From the NCBI GenBank assembly GCA_046546375.1, contig JBKGXV010000036.1:1-30129 (forward strand): a DNA stretch of 30,129 bases. The letters run 5' to 3'. This DNA is from JAEZKC01 sp046546375. Lineage in GTDB: Bacteria > Fibrobacterota > Chitinivibrionia > Chitinivibrionales > Chitinispirillaceae. The notes beneath the pieces were generated by a model. The model had not been told where the DNA came from, made no database searches, and saw only the letters and a program-made list of their open reading frames with translations. The translations under genes were made by a program, and so were the position numbers. Below are positions 17,792-25,539 of this stretch, in pieces (the first letter of the stretch is position 1; every line of letters starts with the position of its first letter).

Positions 17792-18517
17792 CTACCCGTT
17801 TTCCATAAACCGAAAAGTGCTCGAGCCAATTTCGATCCTGTCCTTATGCTCAAGACGGCGGGTTCTAACACTTTTTCCATTTACTTTAATTTTTGCCATG
17901 AGTTTCTGGCCTATGATATAAAATCCATCTTCGCGCTGTTCCAAAACAGCCTGTGCTTTGTTGATCATGAAACCATTCACAAAGATGTCATCTTCCTCAT
18001 CTGATCCCAGTGTAAGAAACGCACGGTCGAGTTTGTACACGATGTGCTTTGTGGTTTCGATAAGCACTGCAGTGGAGGAGGCTGATTCCGACTCAAACCC
18101 CTCACTCTTTTTTTCATCAACCGCCGGCTGAACGACTGTGGGGCCACTCTGATTTTTCTGCTCCCGCATCCGCGCTATAGGCTCAGGTGCTTTTTGAGCC
18201 TGGTCATTGCTTTCACTTCCGGGGCCTTGGTCAGTTTCATAGATGATGGTATACTTACCAATACAGATCTTGTCCCCGTGACACAGAGTCACTTTTTTTA
18301 TCTTCTTGCCGTTGACGAAAGTACCGTTAAGCGAATTGAGATCACTCAGCACATATGATTTGTCCGTATCCTGCTCGATTTTCACATGTCTCCTGGAAAC
18401 CCCCATATTGGAAATGGGAATAGTATTCTCGGGGAGACGGCCAATACTGATCACCGGCTCATCAAGTTCGTAGATTTTAACCGGTTCACCATCGTAGTAA
18501 ACAGAATATCTCATCAT
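17792..18517 (-). CDS. Double FHA-domain protein
   Basis: A 241-aa protein. The first FHA domain (about 3-95) has the full phosphothreonine-binding signature: G26-R27, S41-R42-R43-H44 and N64-G65-T66. A low-complexity polar linker (about 96-150) joins a second FHA-like domain (about 155-241), in which GR is GS, SRRH is replaced by INKAQ, and only a VNG remains. The second domain has therefore probably lost phosphopeptide binding. There is no signal peptide or membrane segment. The ATG at 18517 has AAAGG eight bases upstream; a TTG 45 bases further upstream lacks a ribosome site. The gene is transcribed with the phosphoesterase behind it. No Ser/Thr kinase is in the window to supply the phosphothreonine. 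Confidence 0.88.
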   Translation of the reverse strand: MMRYSVYYDGEPVKIYELDEPVISIGRLPENTIPISNMGVSRRHVKIEQDTDKSYVLSDLNSLNGTFVNGKKIKKVTLCHGDKICIGKYTIIYETDQGPGSESNDQAQKAPEPIARMREQKNQSGPTVVQPAVDEKKSEGFESESASSTAVLIETTKHIVYKLDRAFLTLGSDEEDDIFVNGFMINKAQAVLEQREDGFYIIGQKLMAKIKVNGKSVRTRRLEHKDRIEIGSSTFRFMENG

Positions 18518-18687
18518 ATTGAAAGCCTTTTTGCTCGGTGCGGTCCAGCAAAAAATATACAACTAAGTGACTTATGAAGGCAATAACTTACCACTCCCAT
18601 GCACATAGTATGGTATATAAGCCATCTCAAAGTCAACGGCAATTTGCAGAGAGTCAGTTTCAGGATATATCTTAACCTTTAGAAACT

Positions 18688-19506
18688 ATGATCACCAACT
18701 CATTATCCAGACCGAAATTACCGCTGATTGCGCTGTTTTTCGCAGTGTTTCTGCACGGTGGAGCAATATCGTTGTTCGGCCAGAGCGGCAGCTTGTATGA
18801 AAAACGGCTGGAATTGGGCCAGAAGCTTGATTCTCTGGAAGTGGAGAAACAGGAACTTAAAAGGCAGGGCAGAGCCATCGCAACTCTGGAAAGAGCAACA
18901 GATTCCCTCCGGGATTCTCTTTCCGCACTGCGCCGCGTACCCGCGTCAGAAACGAAAACAGCTTCAAAATCTTCACCGCTCTCCCTCAGACCCCGCAATA
19001 CTTTCGATCGGATCATTATAGGAATAGGTTTGATTGCCGCCCTTTCAGGTATCATTCTCATAATAGGCATTCTGCGTAACCGCCGGGAAAAAAGAAAGAG
19101 AATGACCTATACCTACAGCCGAAAGCTAGAAACCGTTAACAAGCCTTCAGCAAAAGCATCCTCAAGCCCTACTGAAGACGAGGCACAAAAACCGATCATG
19201 CCGCCATCAAACCTTCACCAATCACCCGAACCTTCACCAACCGCACGAAAAGCCGACTCCGAGGTGCAGCATTCAGAAGAGGATCTTATCTCCACTCTTC
19301 GGGACCGCCTCTCCCAGGAAGAGTCCAAAGAGAAAACCGGATCTGAACCTCCGGTTGTCGCCCATACTCCCCAAGAAAGTTCCATGTCGTTCAATGACCT
19401 TGTGGTTAAATCTGCACAGGAGGGCCTCAGCGTCCAGGATATATCGCGCAGATACCAACTCAGCATCGATCAGGTCACACTTATTCTGAAAATGGCAAAA
19501 AAGTGA
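18688..19506 (+). CDS. Membrane-anchored coiled-coil protein with SwrB/DUF6115-like C-terminal helix
   Basis: A 272-aa protein of unknown function. An N-terminal hydrophobic segment (about 12-31, LIALFFAVFL) is probably a signal peptide, followed by a coiled coil (about 35-85) rich in E, K, L and R. A membrane segment (about 109-129) follows, then a polar linker rich in Ser and Pro. The C-terminal motif (about 232-272, with LVVKSAQEGLSVQDISRRYQ) resembles the ending of SwrB/DUF6115 proteins found beside flagellar genes in Firmicutes; this is recall, not a search. The FliK-like gene follows after 150 bases, which fits that context. The ATG has no clear ribosome site. The gene is divergent from the FHA gene. 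Confidence 0.65.
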   Translation: MITNSLSRPKLPLIALFFAVFLHGGAISLFGQSGSLYEKRLELGQKLDSLEVEKQELKRQGRAIATLERATDSLRDSLSALRRVPASETKTASKSSPLSLRPRNTFDRIIIGIGLIAALSGIILIIGILRNRREKRKRMTYTYSRKLETVNKPSAKASSSPTEDEAQKPIMPPSNLHQSPEPSPTARKADSEVQHSEEDLISTLRDRLSQEESKEKTGSEPPVVAHTPQESSMSFNDLVVKSAQEGLSVQDISRRYQLSIDQVTLILKMAKK

Positions 19507-19656
19507 TTCTGTTCAATTTATGATCTAAGAACTCTGCACGCTTCTTTCCACCAATTTCTGCTATCCATACCCTGCCAGACGCTTCAAAACCGATCAAGTT
19601 TGCCGAATCCATTGCCGATATACAATAATATATAATATCCTTGAAACATACCATGA

Positions 19657-22227
19657 ATGCGATACAACATGCTGAATACCGTATCCCACAACCCCCGTAT
19701 CCAGGCTGAACGCAACAAAACCGTCTACAGAGCCACTGTCAGCGGCAGACTTGAAAGCAAAGGGGCTTATCTGCTCAGTATGGATAAAGGTGAAGTGGAA
19801 ATCAAACTGGCCCAAGGAAGCCTGAAAGTGGGACAGAAAGTTCTGGTCAGTCCATCCAAGGGGCAGATACTCATCGCCAAATCACAAACTCCGGACTCTG
19901 CGCAACAGGCCGACAGTTTCATTTCCACAGAGCAGAAAAACAAATTGGCTGCACTTGTTTCAGAGGGCAAACAGGTTCAGATAGCCCCTAACAAGTCCTA
20001 TCCGGACGGCGTTTATAAATTCAGTTCCACTAAGGAGCTGAATCAGTTTCTTGGTACTGAAAATGAAAACCTGCGCAGTGAAAAAGGCTCCAAAACGCTA
20101 CTTCTGGCTACCTCCGGGGGCACACAGAAAGCGGCTTTAATCGACCAGAAAGATCTTTCATCCGCTTTGCAAACTGTACACGGAAATTTCAAAAGCGCCA
20201 CTCTCAAATCTCTTCCCCCTGCGTTTCTGGACCGAATTCTCTCCGAGCGCTCCGAACTGAACCTCAATGCGCTCGACAGAATCGACAGCGTCCTGGCACA
20301 GTCCAAAACCTCTCAAGCCTCTCTTTCCCATATCCAGACAGAAAAGCTGGCGCAGTGGTTTCATCTCGTTCTGGACAATCCAAACCTGGCCCAGTCTCTT
20401 GCTGACCGTATTCCCCTTTCAGGCGCCGAGCGGATTCCTATTGAGATGATTCAGATGCGCTCAAGTGGTGGTGAAACACTTCTGCCGCCTCCCGAACAAT
20501 TCTTTCTGTATAACGAAATTATCGAGGGATGTGAAGACAAAACCGCTCTGCTTATGCGGCTATTATCCCAAGCCGGACTCAGCAGCAAGGATACGCTAAA
20601 CAGCGGACTGAAGCAGGTTTTGAACGATCTGCTGCAAAAAATGCCGATTCCCATGAGCAGCATTAGCCCTGAAACCGATTTCAAACCACTTCTGCAGCAG
20701 CTTAAAAATCTCTCCCCGACAGAGCTGGAAAGTATTTACGGGAATAAGCCTGTACTGCCGGAAATTCTGAATGCCGAAATTGTGTCGTCAGGATCCCCGA
20801 ATTCACTGTTCAGCAGCGACATGCCCAAAAAGGAGCTGTTTTCTACCCTGAATGAACTGGAAACATCGATTCATAAAGCATTGAATCAAAAACAGCTCTC
20901 AGATGAAACACGCCAGGAAATAAAAAACCTTGTACAACAGCTTAGCGCAACCAGCGGAAAACTTTCAGATGCGCTCTCCGGTTTGGAAAAAATTGTTCAG
21001 AACTTGTTCGAGAATACATTGGTGAATAATTCCCGCAAAGCCGAAGTGATGAGTATTATCCAGAAACCCATTATGGCCCTGAGTGACATTTCAAGCCAAA
21101 CCAGTGTGGAGCCGCAGATACTTTCCCGAAACACCTATCAGAAACTTCTTTCCATATCCGCACCTTTCCATGAAGCCGACCACAACATCTTCAATGAAAT
21201 CACCACAAAGGTCATAGATCATGATTTTTCCAAAGTCCTGAGCAGCATATCAGCCCCGGAAGGTGACACCGACCAGTTGCTCCAAACTGGACATAGAGTT
21301 TCGTTATCGATTCAGAAGATCCGTATTTCGTTACAGGAAGCACTGACCAGAATGGACTTTTCAGCCCGTTTCCAGCCGGCAACGGAATCTGTGAACGCCT
21401 CCCCTGCAGCAAACAGTCAAACGATAGACAACCTGCGTTCCGAACTGCTGATACATATCACAAAATCCCTGAATGAAACATTTTCCTCCATACAAAATCT
21501 GGAAAAAACGTTGCAGCAACTGCCCTCCGGGTTTCCCAAGCTGGATGAGTTCATTTCACATATAGCCCAAGTGAGCAGACATGCCCAGGAAAACGGAAAC
21601 AGGGTGGCGGACAGACTCAAAAACATGCTTCTGGAACTGAGCAAGCTCATGGTGGAAGAGGGCAAAGGCGGACTGCAGGACGCTGAAAAAAACATGGGGA
21701 AAGAGCGGGTAAGCATCACCCCCAACTCTTTTGAATCGATGAAACAGAGTGCCCAGAACCTGCTCAACCGTCTGGAAAGCCTTCAACTTCTGTCCAATTC
21801 GGTTCAAAACAGAAGCGGCGACAATCAGGTTATTTCGCTGCCGATGAAAATCGGTCAGGAATGGACCGAGATGCAGATTAAATTCGTTAAAGGGAAAAAA
21901 GGGGAAAACAAAAAGGGAGAAAACAGGAACATTTCCGTGTATCTGAACACCTCCCCCTCATCATTGGGTGATGTTTCTGTAAATCTGGATTACCGCCCTC
22001 CCTCAACACTGAAGCTATCCTTTCAATTTGAAAAGGCACAGGTGAAGAGCTGGTTCAGGGAACAGTCAGAACAGATTCGCGCGGCAATTGAAGAAATCGG
22101 TTTGACTCCCGCCGGCCTGGAATTCCATATGAAGCGACCCAAAACAGAAAAAAGCAGCACTAAGGAATCGGTACAGATAAAACAAAGTGCGGAAAACGTG
22201 GAACAGAATGTTGATTTAAAGATATAA
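19657..22227 (+). CDS. FliK-like flagellar hook-length control protein (YlqG type)
   Basis: An 856-aa protein, long, polar and rich in Ser, Gln, Leu and Lys. Most of it (about 1-700) looks helical and of low conservation, as in FliK proteins. The C-terminal part (about 725-825) matches the Flg_hook domain: VISLPMKIGQEW, then NISVYLNTSPSSLGDVSVNL and LKLSFQFEKAQVKSWF. In flagella, FliK measures hook length and switches export specificity by touching the FlhB C-domain. An orphan FlhB-like C-domain is encoded 82 bases downstream, the same pairing as B. subtilis ylqG-ylqH as I remember it. The start could be the ATG at 19657 or at 19669; neither has a clear ribosome site. No signal peptide. Confidence 0.72.
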   Translation: MRYNMLNTVSHNPRIQAERNKTVYRATVSGRLESKGAYLLSMDKGEVEIKLAQGSLKVGQKVLVSPSKGQILIAKSQTPDSAQQADSFISTEQKNKLAALVSEGKQVQIAPNKSYPDGVYKFSSTKELNQFLGTENENLRSEKGSKTLLLATSGGTQKAALIDQKDLSSALQTVHGNFKSATLKSLPPAFLDRILSERSELNLNALDRIDSVLAQSKTSQASLSHIQTEKLAQWFHLVLDNPNLAQSLADRIPLSGAERIPIEMIQMRSSGGETLLPPPEQFFLYNEIIEGCEDKTALLMRLLSQAGLSSKDTLNSGLKQVLNDLLQKMPIPMSSISPETDFKPLLQQLKNLSPTELESIYGNKPVLPEILNAEIVSSGSPNSLFSSDMPKKELFSTLNELETSIHKALNQKQLSDETRQEIKNLVQQLSATSGKLSDALSGLEKIVQNLFENTLVNNSRKAEVMSIIQKPIMALSDISSQTSVEPQILSRNTYQKLLSISAPFHEADHNIFNEITTKVIDHDFSKVLSSISAPEGDTDQLLQTGHRVSLSIQKIRISLQEALTRMDFSARFQPATESVNASPAANSQTIDNLRSELLIHITKSLNETFSSIQNLEKTLQQLPSGFPKLDEFISHIAQVSRHAQENGNRVADRLKNMLLELSKLMVEEGKGGLQDAEKNMGKERVSITPNSFESMKQSAQNLLNRLESLQLLSNSVQNRSGDNQVISLPMKIGQEWTEMQIKFVKGKKGENKKGENRNISVYLNTSPSSLGDVSVNLDYRPPSTLKLSFQFEKAQVKSWFREQSEQIRAAIEEIGLTPAGLEFHMKRPKTEKSSTKESVQIKQSAENVEQNVDLKI

Positions 22228-22243
22228 TAGGGGTTGGGAGGTT

Positions 22244-22303
22244 CAACGTTCAGCGTTGATAAGAGATTGGAGTTCAGGGTCCAACGCTTAACTTTGAACG
22301 TTG
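22244..22303. repeat. Nested inverted repeat before the FlhB-like gene
   Basis: CAACGTTCA (22244-22252) pairs with TGAACGTTG (22295-22303). Inside it GCGTTG (22253-22258) pairs with CAACGC (22282-22287). The hairpin ends seven bases before the downstream ATG, so as RNA it would cover the ribosome site. TTCAACGTTCAG recurs at 27176-27187, so it may belong to a dispersed repeat family. Confidence 0.65.
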
Positions 22304-22309
22304 CATAAC

Positions 22310-22597
22310 ATGAAGCAGAAGAAAAAAACACGAGATACCGCAGTTGCCCTGAGGTACAAAGATGGTGAGGATAATGCGCCGAAGGTGGTTGCCAAGGGCT
22401 ACGGAGTAACTGCGGAAAACATCAGAAAAGTTGCAGAAGCCAGCGGTATTCCCGTTACCAGAGATGATGATCTGGTCGAACTTCTGGCGCAGATCGAGAT
22501 AGACAGAGAAATTCCTCCGCAGCTCTACTCCGCTGTTGCCGAGGTTCTCTCCCTGATCTACAGGGCCAACAGTTCAATTGGAGAACGGAAAGAGTAG
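22310..22597 (+). CDS. Orphan FlhB C-terminal domain protein (YlqH type)
   Basis: A 95-aa protein equal to the cytoplasmic C-domain of FlhB/type III export switch proteins. It has AVALRYKDGEDNAPKVVAKG, then IRKVAEASGIPVTRDDDLVELL, then EIPPQLYSAVAEVLSLIY, all in FlhB order. The N-terminal membrane part is absent. The autocleavage motif NPTH, which precedes the AVALKY strand in true FlhB, is replaced by TRDT, so self-cleavage is not expected. It follows the FliK-like gene and probably binds its C-domain; this is inference from the FliK-FlhB interaction. No Shine-Dalgarno site precedes the ATG, and a hairpin lies just upstream. The next gene starts two bases after its stop. Confidence 0.8.
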   Translation: MKQKKKTRDTAVALRYKDGEDNAPKVVAKGYGVTAENIRKVAEASGIPVTRDDDLVELLAQIEIDREIPPQLYSAVAEVLSLIYRANSSIGERKE

Positions 22598-22599
22598 AT

Positions 22600-23346
22600 A
22601 TGAAACTTCGCAGCATACTCGTTACTTTCACCCTGACCGCTACATTTCTGATCCCTGCAGAGCTGTCAGCCCGAAACGTTGTGTTTTTGGGTCTGAGCGG
22701 CCCTGATGGAGCATCAGTGGGAAAAAGCCTGGAGCCCCGAATTCAGAAACGGCTATCAGCCATGAAAGAGTTCAAAACAGGCGATTTTATCCAGTCTCGA
22801 CGCTACAGGGAAAAAATCAACTTCGATGGCCACCCTGTGGTGTCACGAACGCTTGTTGAGAAGCTGGAAGCGATTGCCCCCGATTCCACCCTCTTTGTAT
22901 GGGGAACAGTGAAGGATTACCGAATACGCCCCGAGCGTTACTTTCTTCTGGGAGCACAGGTCAAAGGAAATATCACCATAGATTTCACCATTTACAACCT
23001 CGCTGACAAGTCCTATTCCTACAGTGGAGAAGTGAAGGCGGAGGCTGTGAAAAAGAAAGGGTTTGTACTGTTCCGTTCAGTGAACAATGAAGTACACATA
23101 TCGGCCCTGGACAGAACATGGATTCTTGAAAAGCTGCAGAAAAAGATCTCTGAGAAATCGGCCTCTCTCATTTCCATAATTGCCAAATCTGCCTCGTTTC
23201 CAGAGGAGAAGATAGATGATCCCGAAATAGAAAAGCACAAAGTTCCCTCGGTGGAGGATGTGTACTCTGTTCCCGAAGTGGAGACTCCGAAGGATTCTCT
23301 CACCGAGGGTAGAGAGGAAATCACGGATTCACCCACCGCTGAGTAG
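22600..23346 (+). CDS. Exported protein of unknown function
   Basis: A 248-aa protein that I do not recognise. A signal peptide is clear: basic start, hydrophobic core (about 4-18) and a cleavage site after AELSA (about residue 24). There is no lipobox Cys, so it should be periplasmic or secreted. The middle (about 25-190) alternates beta-type segments such as DSTLFVWGTVKDY and ITIDFTIYNLADK, loosely like outer-membrane-associated assembly factors. The C-terminal 50 residues are acidic and Pro/Ser-rich, probably disordered. It starts two bases after the FlhB-like gene with GGAAAG upstream, so it is cotranscribed with it. Confidence 0.75.
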   Translation: MKLRSILVTFTLTATFLIPAELSARNVVFLGLSGPDGASVGKSLEPRIQKRLSAMKEFKTGDFIQSRRYREKINFDGHPVVSRTLVEKLEAIAPDSTLFVWGTVKDYRIRPERYFLLGAQVKGNITIDFTIYNLADKSYSYSGEVKAEAVKKKGFVLFRSVNNEVHISALDRTWILEKLQKKISEKSASLISIIAKSASFPEEKIDDPEIEKHKVPSVEDVYSVPEVETPKDSLTEGREEITDSPTAE

Positions 23347-23374
23347 TAGGTTTCTGTACAGGTGGGGAAGTTGG

Positions 23375-23403
23375 TTGTGCAGAATAAATTCTGGGATTAT
23401 ATT
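23375..23403 (+). promoter_or_regulatory. Possible sigma-70-type promoter
   Basis: TTGTGC (23375-23380) and TATATT (23398-23403) are exactly 17 bases apart. The -10 matches five of six consensus bases; the -35 matches only three. It would start transcription just upstream of the palindrome at 23415 and serve the gene at 23483 and those after it. Weak evidence. Confidence 0.3.
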
Positions 23404-23414
23404 TTATAAGATAA

Positions 23415-23435
23415 ACCAATATATTTTATATTGGT
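23415..23435. promoter_or_regulatory. Perfect 9-bp inverted repeat, candidate operator
   Basis: ACCAATATA and TATATTGGT form a perfect palindrome around TTT, 48 bases before the gene at 23483 and 12 bases after the possible -10 box. This fits a repressor site at the transcription start. It could instead be a weak terminator of the upstream operon, but the run of T after it is poor. Confidence 0.45.
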
Positions 23436-23482
23436 AGTTTAACTTTCTTAGCCACACGATCGACAGAGCGGGAGATAAAAGT

Positions 23483-23818
23483 ATGGGTGAACTCGGCTCA
23501 TATAGAAACGTTTTTGATGATCAGACTGAATTCAACAGACTCAATGATCTGATTCTCAATGCTATTCAGGAGTTTTCCGATTACCGTCAGGGTAATCTCA
23601 CCTATGGCGAGATAATGTTTGTGATGGAATGCATACTGGATAACATGCGGGGAACATCGGAGAAAGATGCCCAGTCCCATACAAGTATCAAGGGTCTTGC
23701 AGAAGCACCTTCCTTCACAAGTCTGCTGTCGATCAGCTCACGGCTGGTTGAAACCATGGTGAAGAAGGGAATTATCAGCTCCGATGACGAAGCCTACATA
23801 CTTCACGGAGACGGCTGA
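23483..23818 (+). CDS. Small protein of unknown function heading the STAS/ATPase cluster
   Basis: A 111-aa protein, mostly helical and acidic, with no cysteine pairs, signal peptide or membrane segment. GGGAGA lies about eight bases before the ATG. The family is not recognised. It is followed after 54 bases by the RsbW-like ATPase, and the four genes after it run the same way, so it may act in the same regulatory pathway; that rests on position only. Confidence 0.7.
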   Translation: MGELGSYRNVFDDQTEFNRLNDLILNAIQEFSDYRQGNLTYGEIMFVMECILDNMRGTSEKDAQSHTSIKGLAEAPSFTSLLSISSRLVETMVKKGIISSDDEAYILHGDG

Positions 23819-23872
23819 CTCAACCGGTTGAATGTGAGAAGAGTGGTTTATTAGAAAGGGCAGTCTCCAAAA

Positions 23873-24313
23873 ATGGATCTACAGTTTCCTTACAAAATCA
23901 AAGTAAAGCTCCCCAGCGATCTTGAGTACATTCCTTCGATCCGCAAATTCGTTTCAGAAGTTCTGCAAGTATCCGGGTTCAGCTCGAAATTCGCGTTCCG
24001 TTCGGAAATCATCGTCGATGAGATCTGCAACAACGCAATCAACTACGGCAACGAAAGCAGACCCGATACAGAGGTGGAACTGATCTGTGAAATTCATCAG
24101 GACAGGATAGAACTCTTGGTGAAGGATCAGGGTGGCAATCCCCTACACACCGACCGTCTGAAGGAAGCGGTAAAGAGCAAGGAAGCAAAGGAGAAAGATG
24201 ACCAGCTGGGTTTGGAAATCATCAAAATGCTTTCAGAAAAAGTGGAACTGGAAATTGATGAAAACAATGTGACGTCCATTCATGTGGTACGGAAGCGTGA
24301 AAAGACCAAATAG
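23873..24313 (+). CDS. RsbW/SpoIIAB-like anti-sigma factor ATPase
   Basis: A 146-aa single HATPase_c_2 domain. The N box E50-x3-N54 is in VDEICNNAINYG, the G1 box is D85-x-G87 in VKDQGGNP, and a reduced G2 region is QLGLEIIKML (111-120). In the family such proteins hold a sigma factor and phosphorylate a STAS antagonist on Ser. No sigma factor or PP2C phosphatase is in the window, so the target is unknown. It is 28 bases before the STAS-ATPase fusion. The ribosome site is weak (AAAGGG about 13 bases upstream). Confidence 0.85.
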   Translation: MDLQFPYKIKVKLPSDLEYIPSIRKFVSEVLQVSGFSSKFAFRSEIIVDEICNNAINYGNESRPDTEVELICEIHQDRIELLVKDQGGNPLHTDRLKEAVKSKEAKEKDDQLGLEIIKMLSEKVELEIDENNVTSIHVVRKREKTK

Positions 24314-24341
24314 AAGCATAACTGAAAAAACGGAAACAGAC

Positions 24342-25142
24342 ATGGAAGAGAAAACCTTGCGAATGGAAACTGCGGCCGACCCGATTGATTCTGAAGTGAT
24401 GACACTCAGAATCGAGGGTGACCTTGATTCTTCCAGCACAATCATGCTTTCGGACATTGTCGACAAGATTATAGCCGAAAACAGACGTTTTGTCATAGCA
24501 GACCTGACCGGGACTACTTCCATGTGTTCTGCAGCTCTGGGAGAATTCATGGGCTGCAGAAAGAGGCTTGCAGACAGAGGAGGAGATCTGGTATTAACCG
24601 GCCTCAACCGGGATATCCGCTCCAAACTCACTCTCATGGGGGCAAACAAAGTGTTCTCGTTTTACCAGGACGTCCGTTCTGCAATGCACGCCTACAAATG
24701 GCAGTACAAGAACATGAGTGAAACGGTATCGTTGGTCTTTCCCTCCAATCTCAAACTGGTACCTCCGGTCAGGCAGCTGGCAAGCCGTCTTGCCAAACAG
24801 AAAGGCTACAGCGGCCGGGATGCCTTCCGCATCGAAACTATTGTCGATGAGATATGCAACAATGCAGTGGAGCACGGCAAGGACGGTCAGGGACTGGATG
24901 TCTCCATGAAGGTCATCATCGACAAAGACAAAGTTGAAGTGGATGTGACCAATGTAAGCGATCCTTCCAAAGTTTCCGCGCTCAGGGCACTGCTGAAACC
25001 AGCAGCTCAGTCGGTCCACAGCGGGAGCGATCAGAAACGCGGGCGCGGACTGGCCCTGATCCGAATGCTGTCCAACGATATGGCAGTTGATATTAATGAC
25101 AATGGAACAAGTGTGCGTGTTACTAAATTAAGAGAGGAATAG
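24342..25142 (+). CDS. STAS domain fused to an RsbW-like ATPase domain
   Basis: A 266-aa protein. Residues about 16-118 form a STAS (anti-sigma antagonist) domain with S63 in the position of the phosphorylated Ser of SpoIIAA (motif MCSAALGEF). Residues about 126-264 form a HATPase_c_2 domain with N box E170-x3-N174 and G2 box GRGLALIRML, but the G1 D-x-G is gone (TNVSDPS, 203-209). One chain thus carries both the kinase-like and the substrate-like parts of a partner switch. The start is ATG 24342 with GGAAA five bases upstream. ATG 24282 would overlap the previous gene by 32 nt and has no ribosome site. The stop is one base before the next start. Confidence 0.83.
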   Translation: MEEKTLRMETAADPIDSEVMTLRIEGDLDSSSTIMLSDIVDKIIAENRRFVIADLTGTTSMCSAALGEFMGCRKRLADRGGDLVLTGLNRDIRSKLTLMGANKVFSFYQDVRSAMHAYKWQYKNMSETVSLVFPSNLKLVPPVRQLASRLAKQKGYSGRDAFRIETIVDEICNNAVEHGKDGQGLDVSMKVIIDKDKVEVDVTNVSDPSKVSALRALLKPAAQSVHSGSDQKRGRGLALIRMLSNDMAVDINDNGTSVRVTKLREE

Positions 25143-25143
25143 T

Positions 25144-25500
25144 ATGGAAAGTCAGATCGAACTCACCTGCGAAAACATACCGGGAAAAGACAATGCAAAG
25201 CTTATCCGGTTCATAGGTGATCTGGATGCCACCAACGTGGATTCCGTTCTGGAGCAGGTAGGCAACTATTTCAGTGACGGATTCGTCCACATTATTGCAG
25301 ATTTCAAAAAACTTCGTTATGTGAACAGTACGGGGCTTGGCATTCTGCTTCACTTCAGCAAATCGGCAAAAGAAAAAGGCGGCAGCTTCAAAATTGCCAA
25401 TGTGAACGAAAATGTATACGAAATAATCGAAATTATCGGGGCCACATCGCTTCTTGAGATCTATGACGAGCTGGACGAAGCGGTCGCGGCACTAAGTTAA
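25144..25500 (+). CDS. Anti-sigma factor antagonist (STAS domain)
   Basis: A 118-aa single STAS domain with S62 in the motif RYVNSTGLGILL, the usual site phosphorylated by RsbW-type kinases. GAGG precedes the ATG, one base after the preceding stop, so translation is coupled. It is probably the substrate and partner of one or both ATPases just upstream. Confidence 0.9.
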   Translation: MESQIELTCENIPGKDNAKLIRFIGDLDATNVDSVLEQVGNYFSDGFVHIIADFKKLRYVNSTGLGILLHFSKSAKEKGGSFKIANVNENVYEIIEIIGATSLLEIYDELDEAVAALS

Positions 25501-25539
25501 GGATTTAGGTCTTTAATGAATAAAATCAGAGGTCAATTG

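Noticed and set aside
19600..19636. TATAAT before the FliK-like gene as a promoter
   Set aside because: The TTGCCG candidates have spacings of 13, 15 or 25 bases to it, outside the usual range, and the region is simply AT-rich.
24282..24341. Longer N-terminus for the STAS-ATPase fusion
   Set aside because: It would overlap the previous gene by 32 nt, lacks a ribosome site and adds residues outside the STAS fold.
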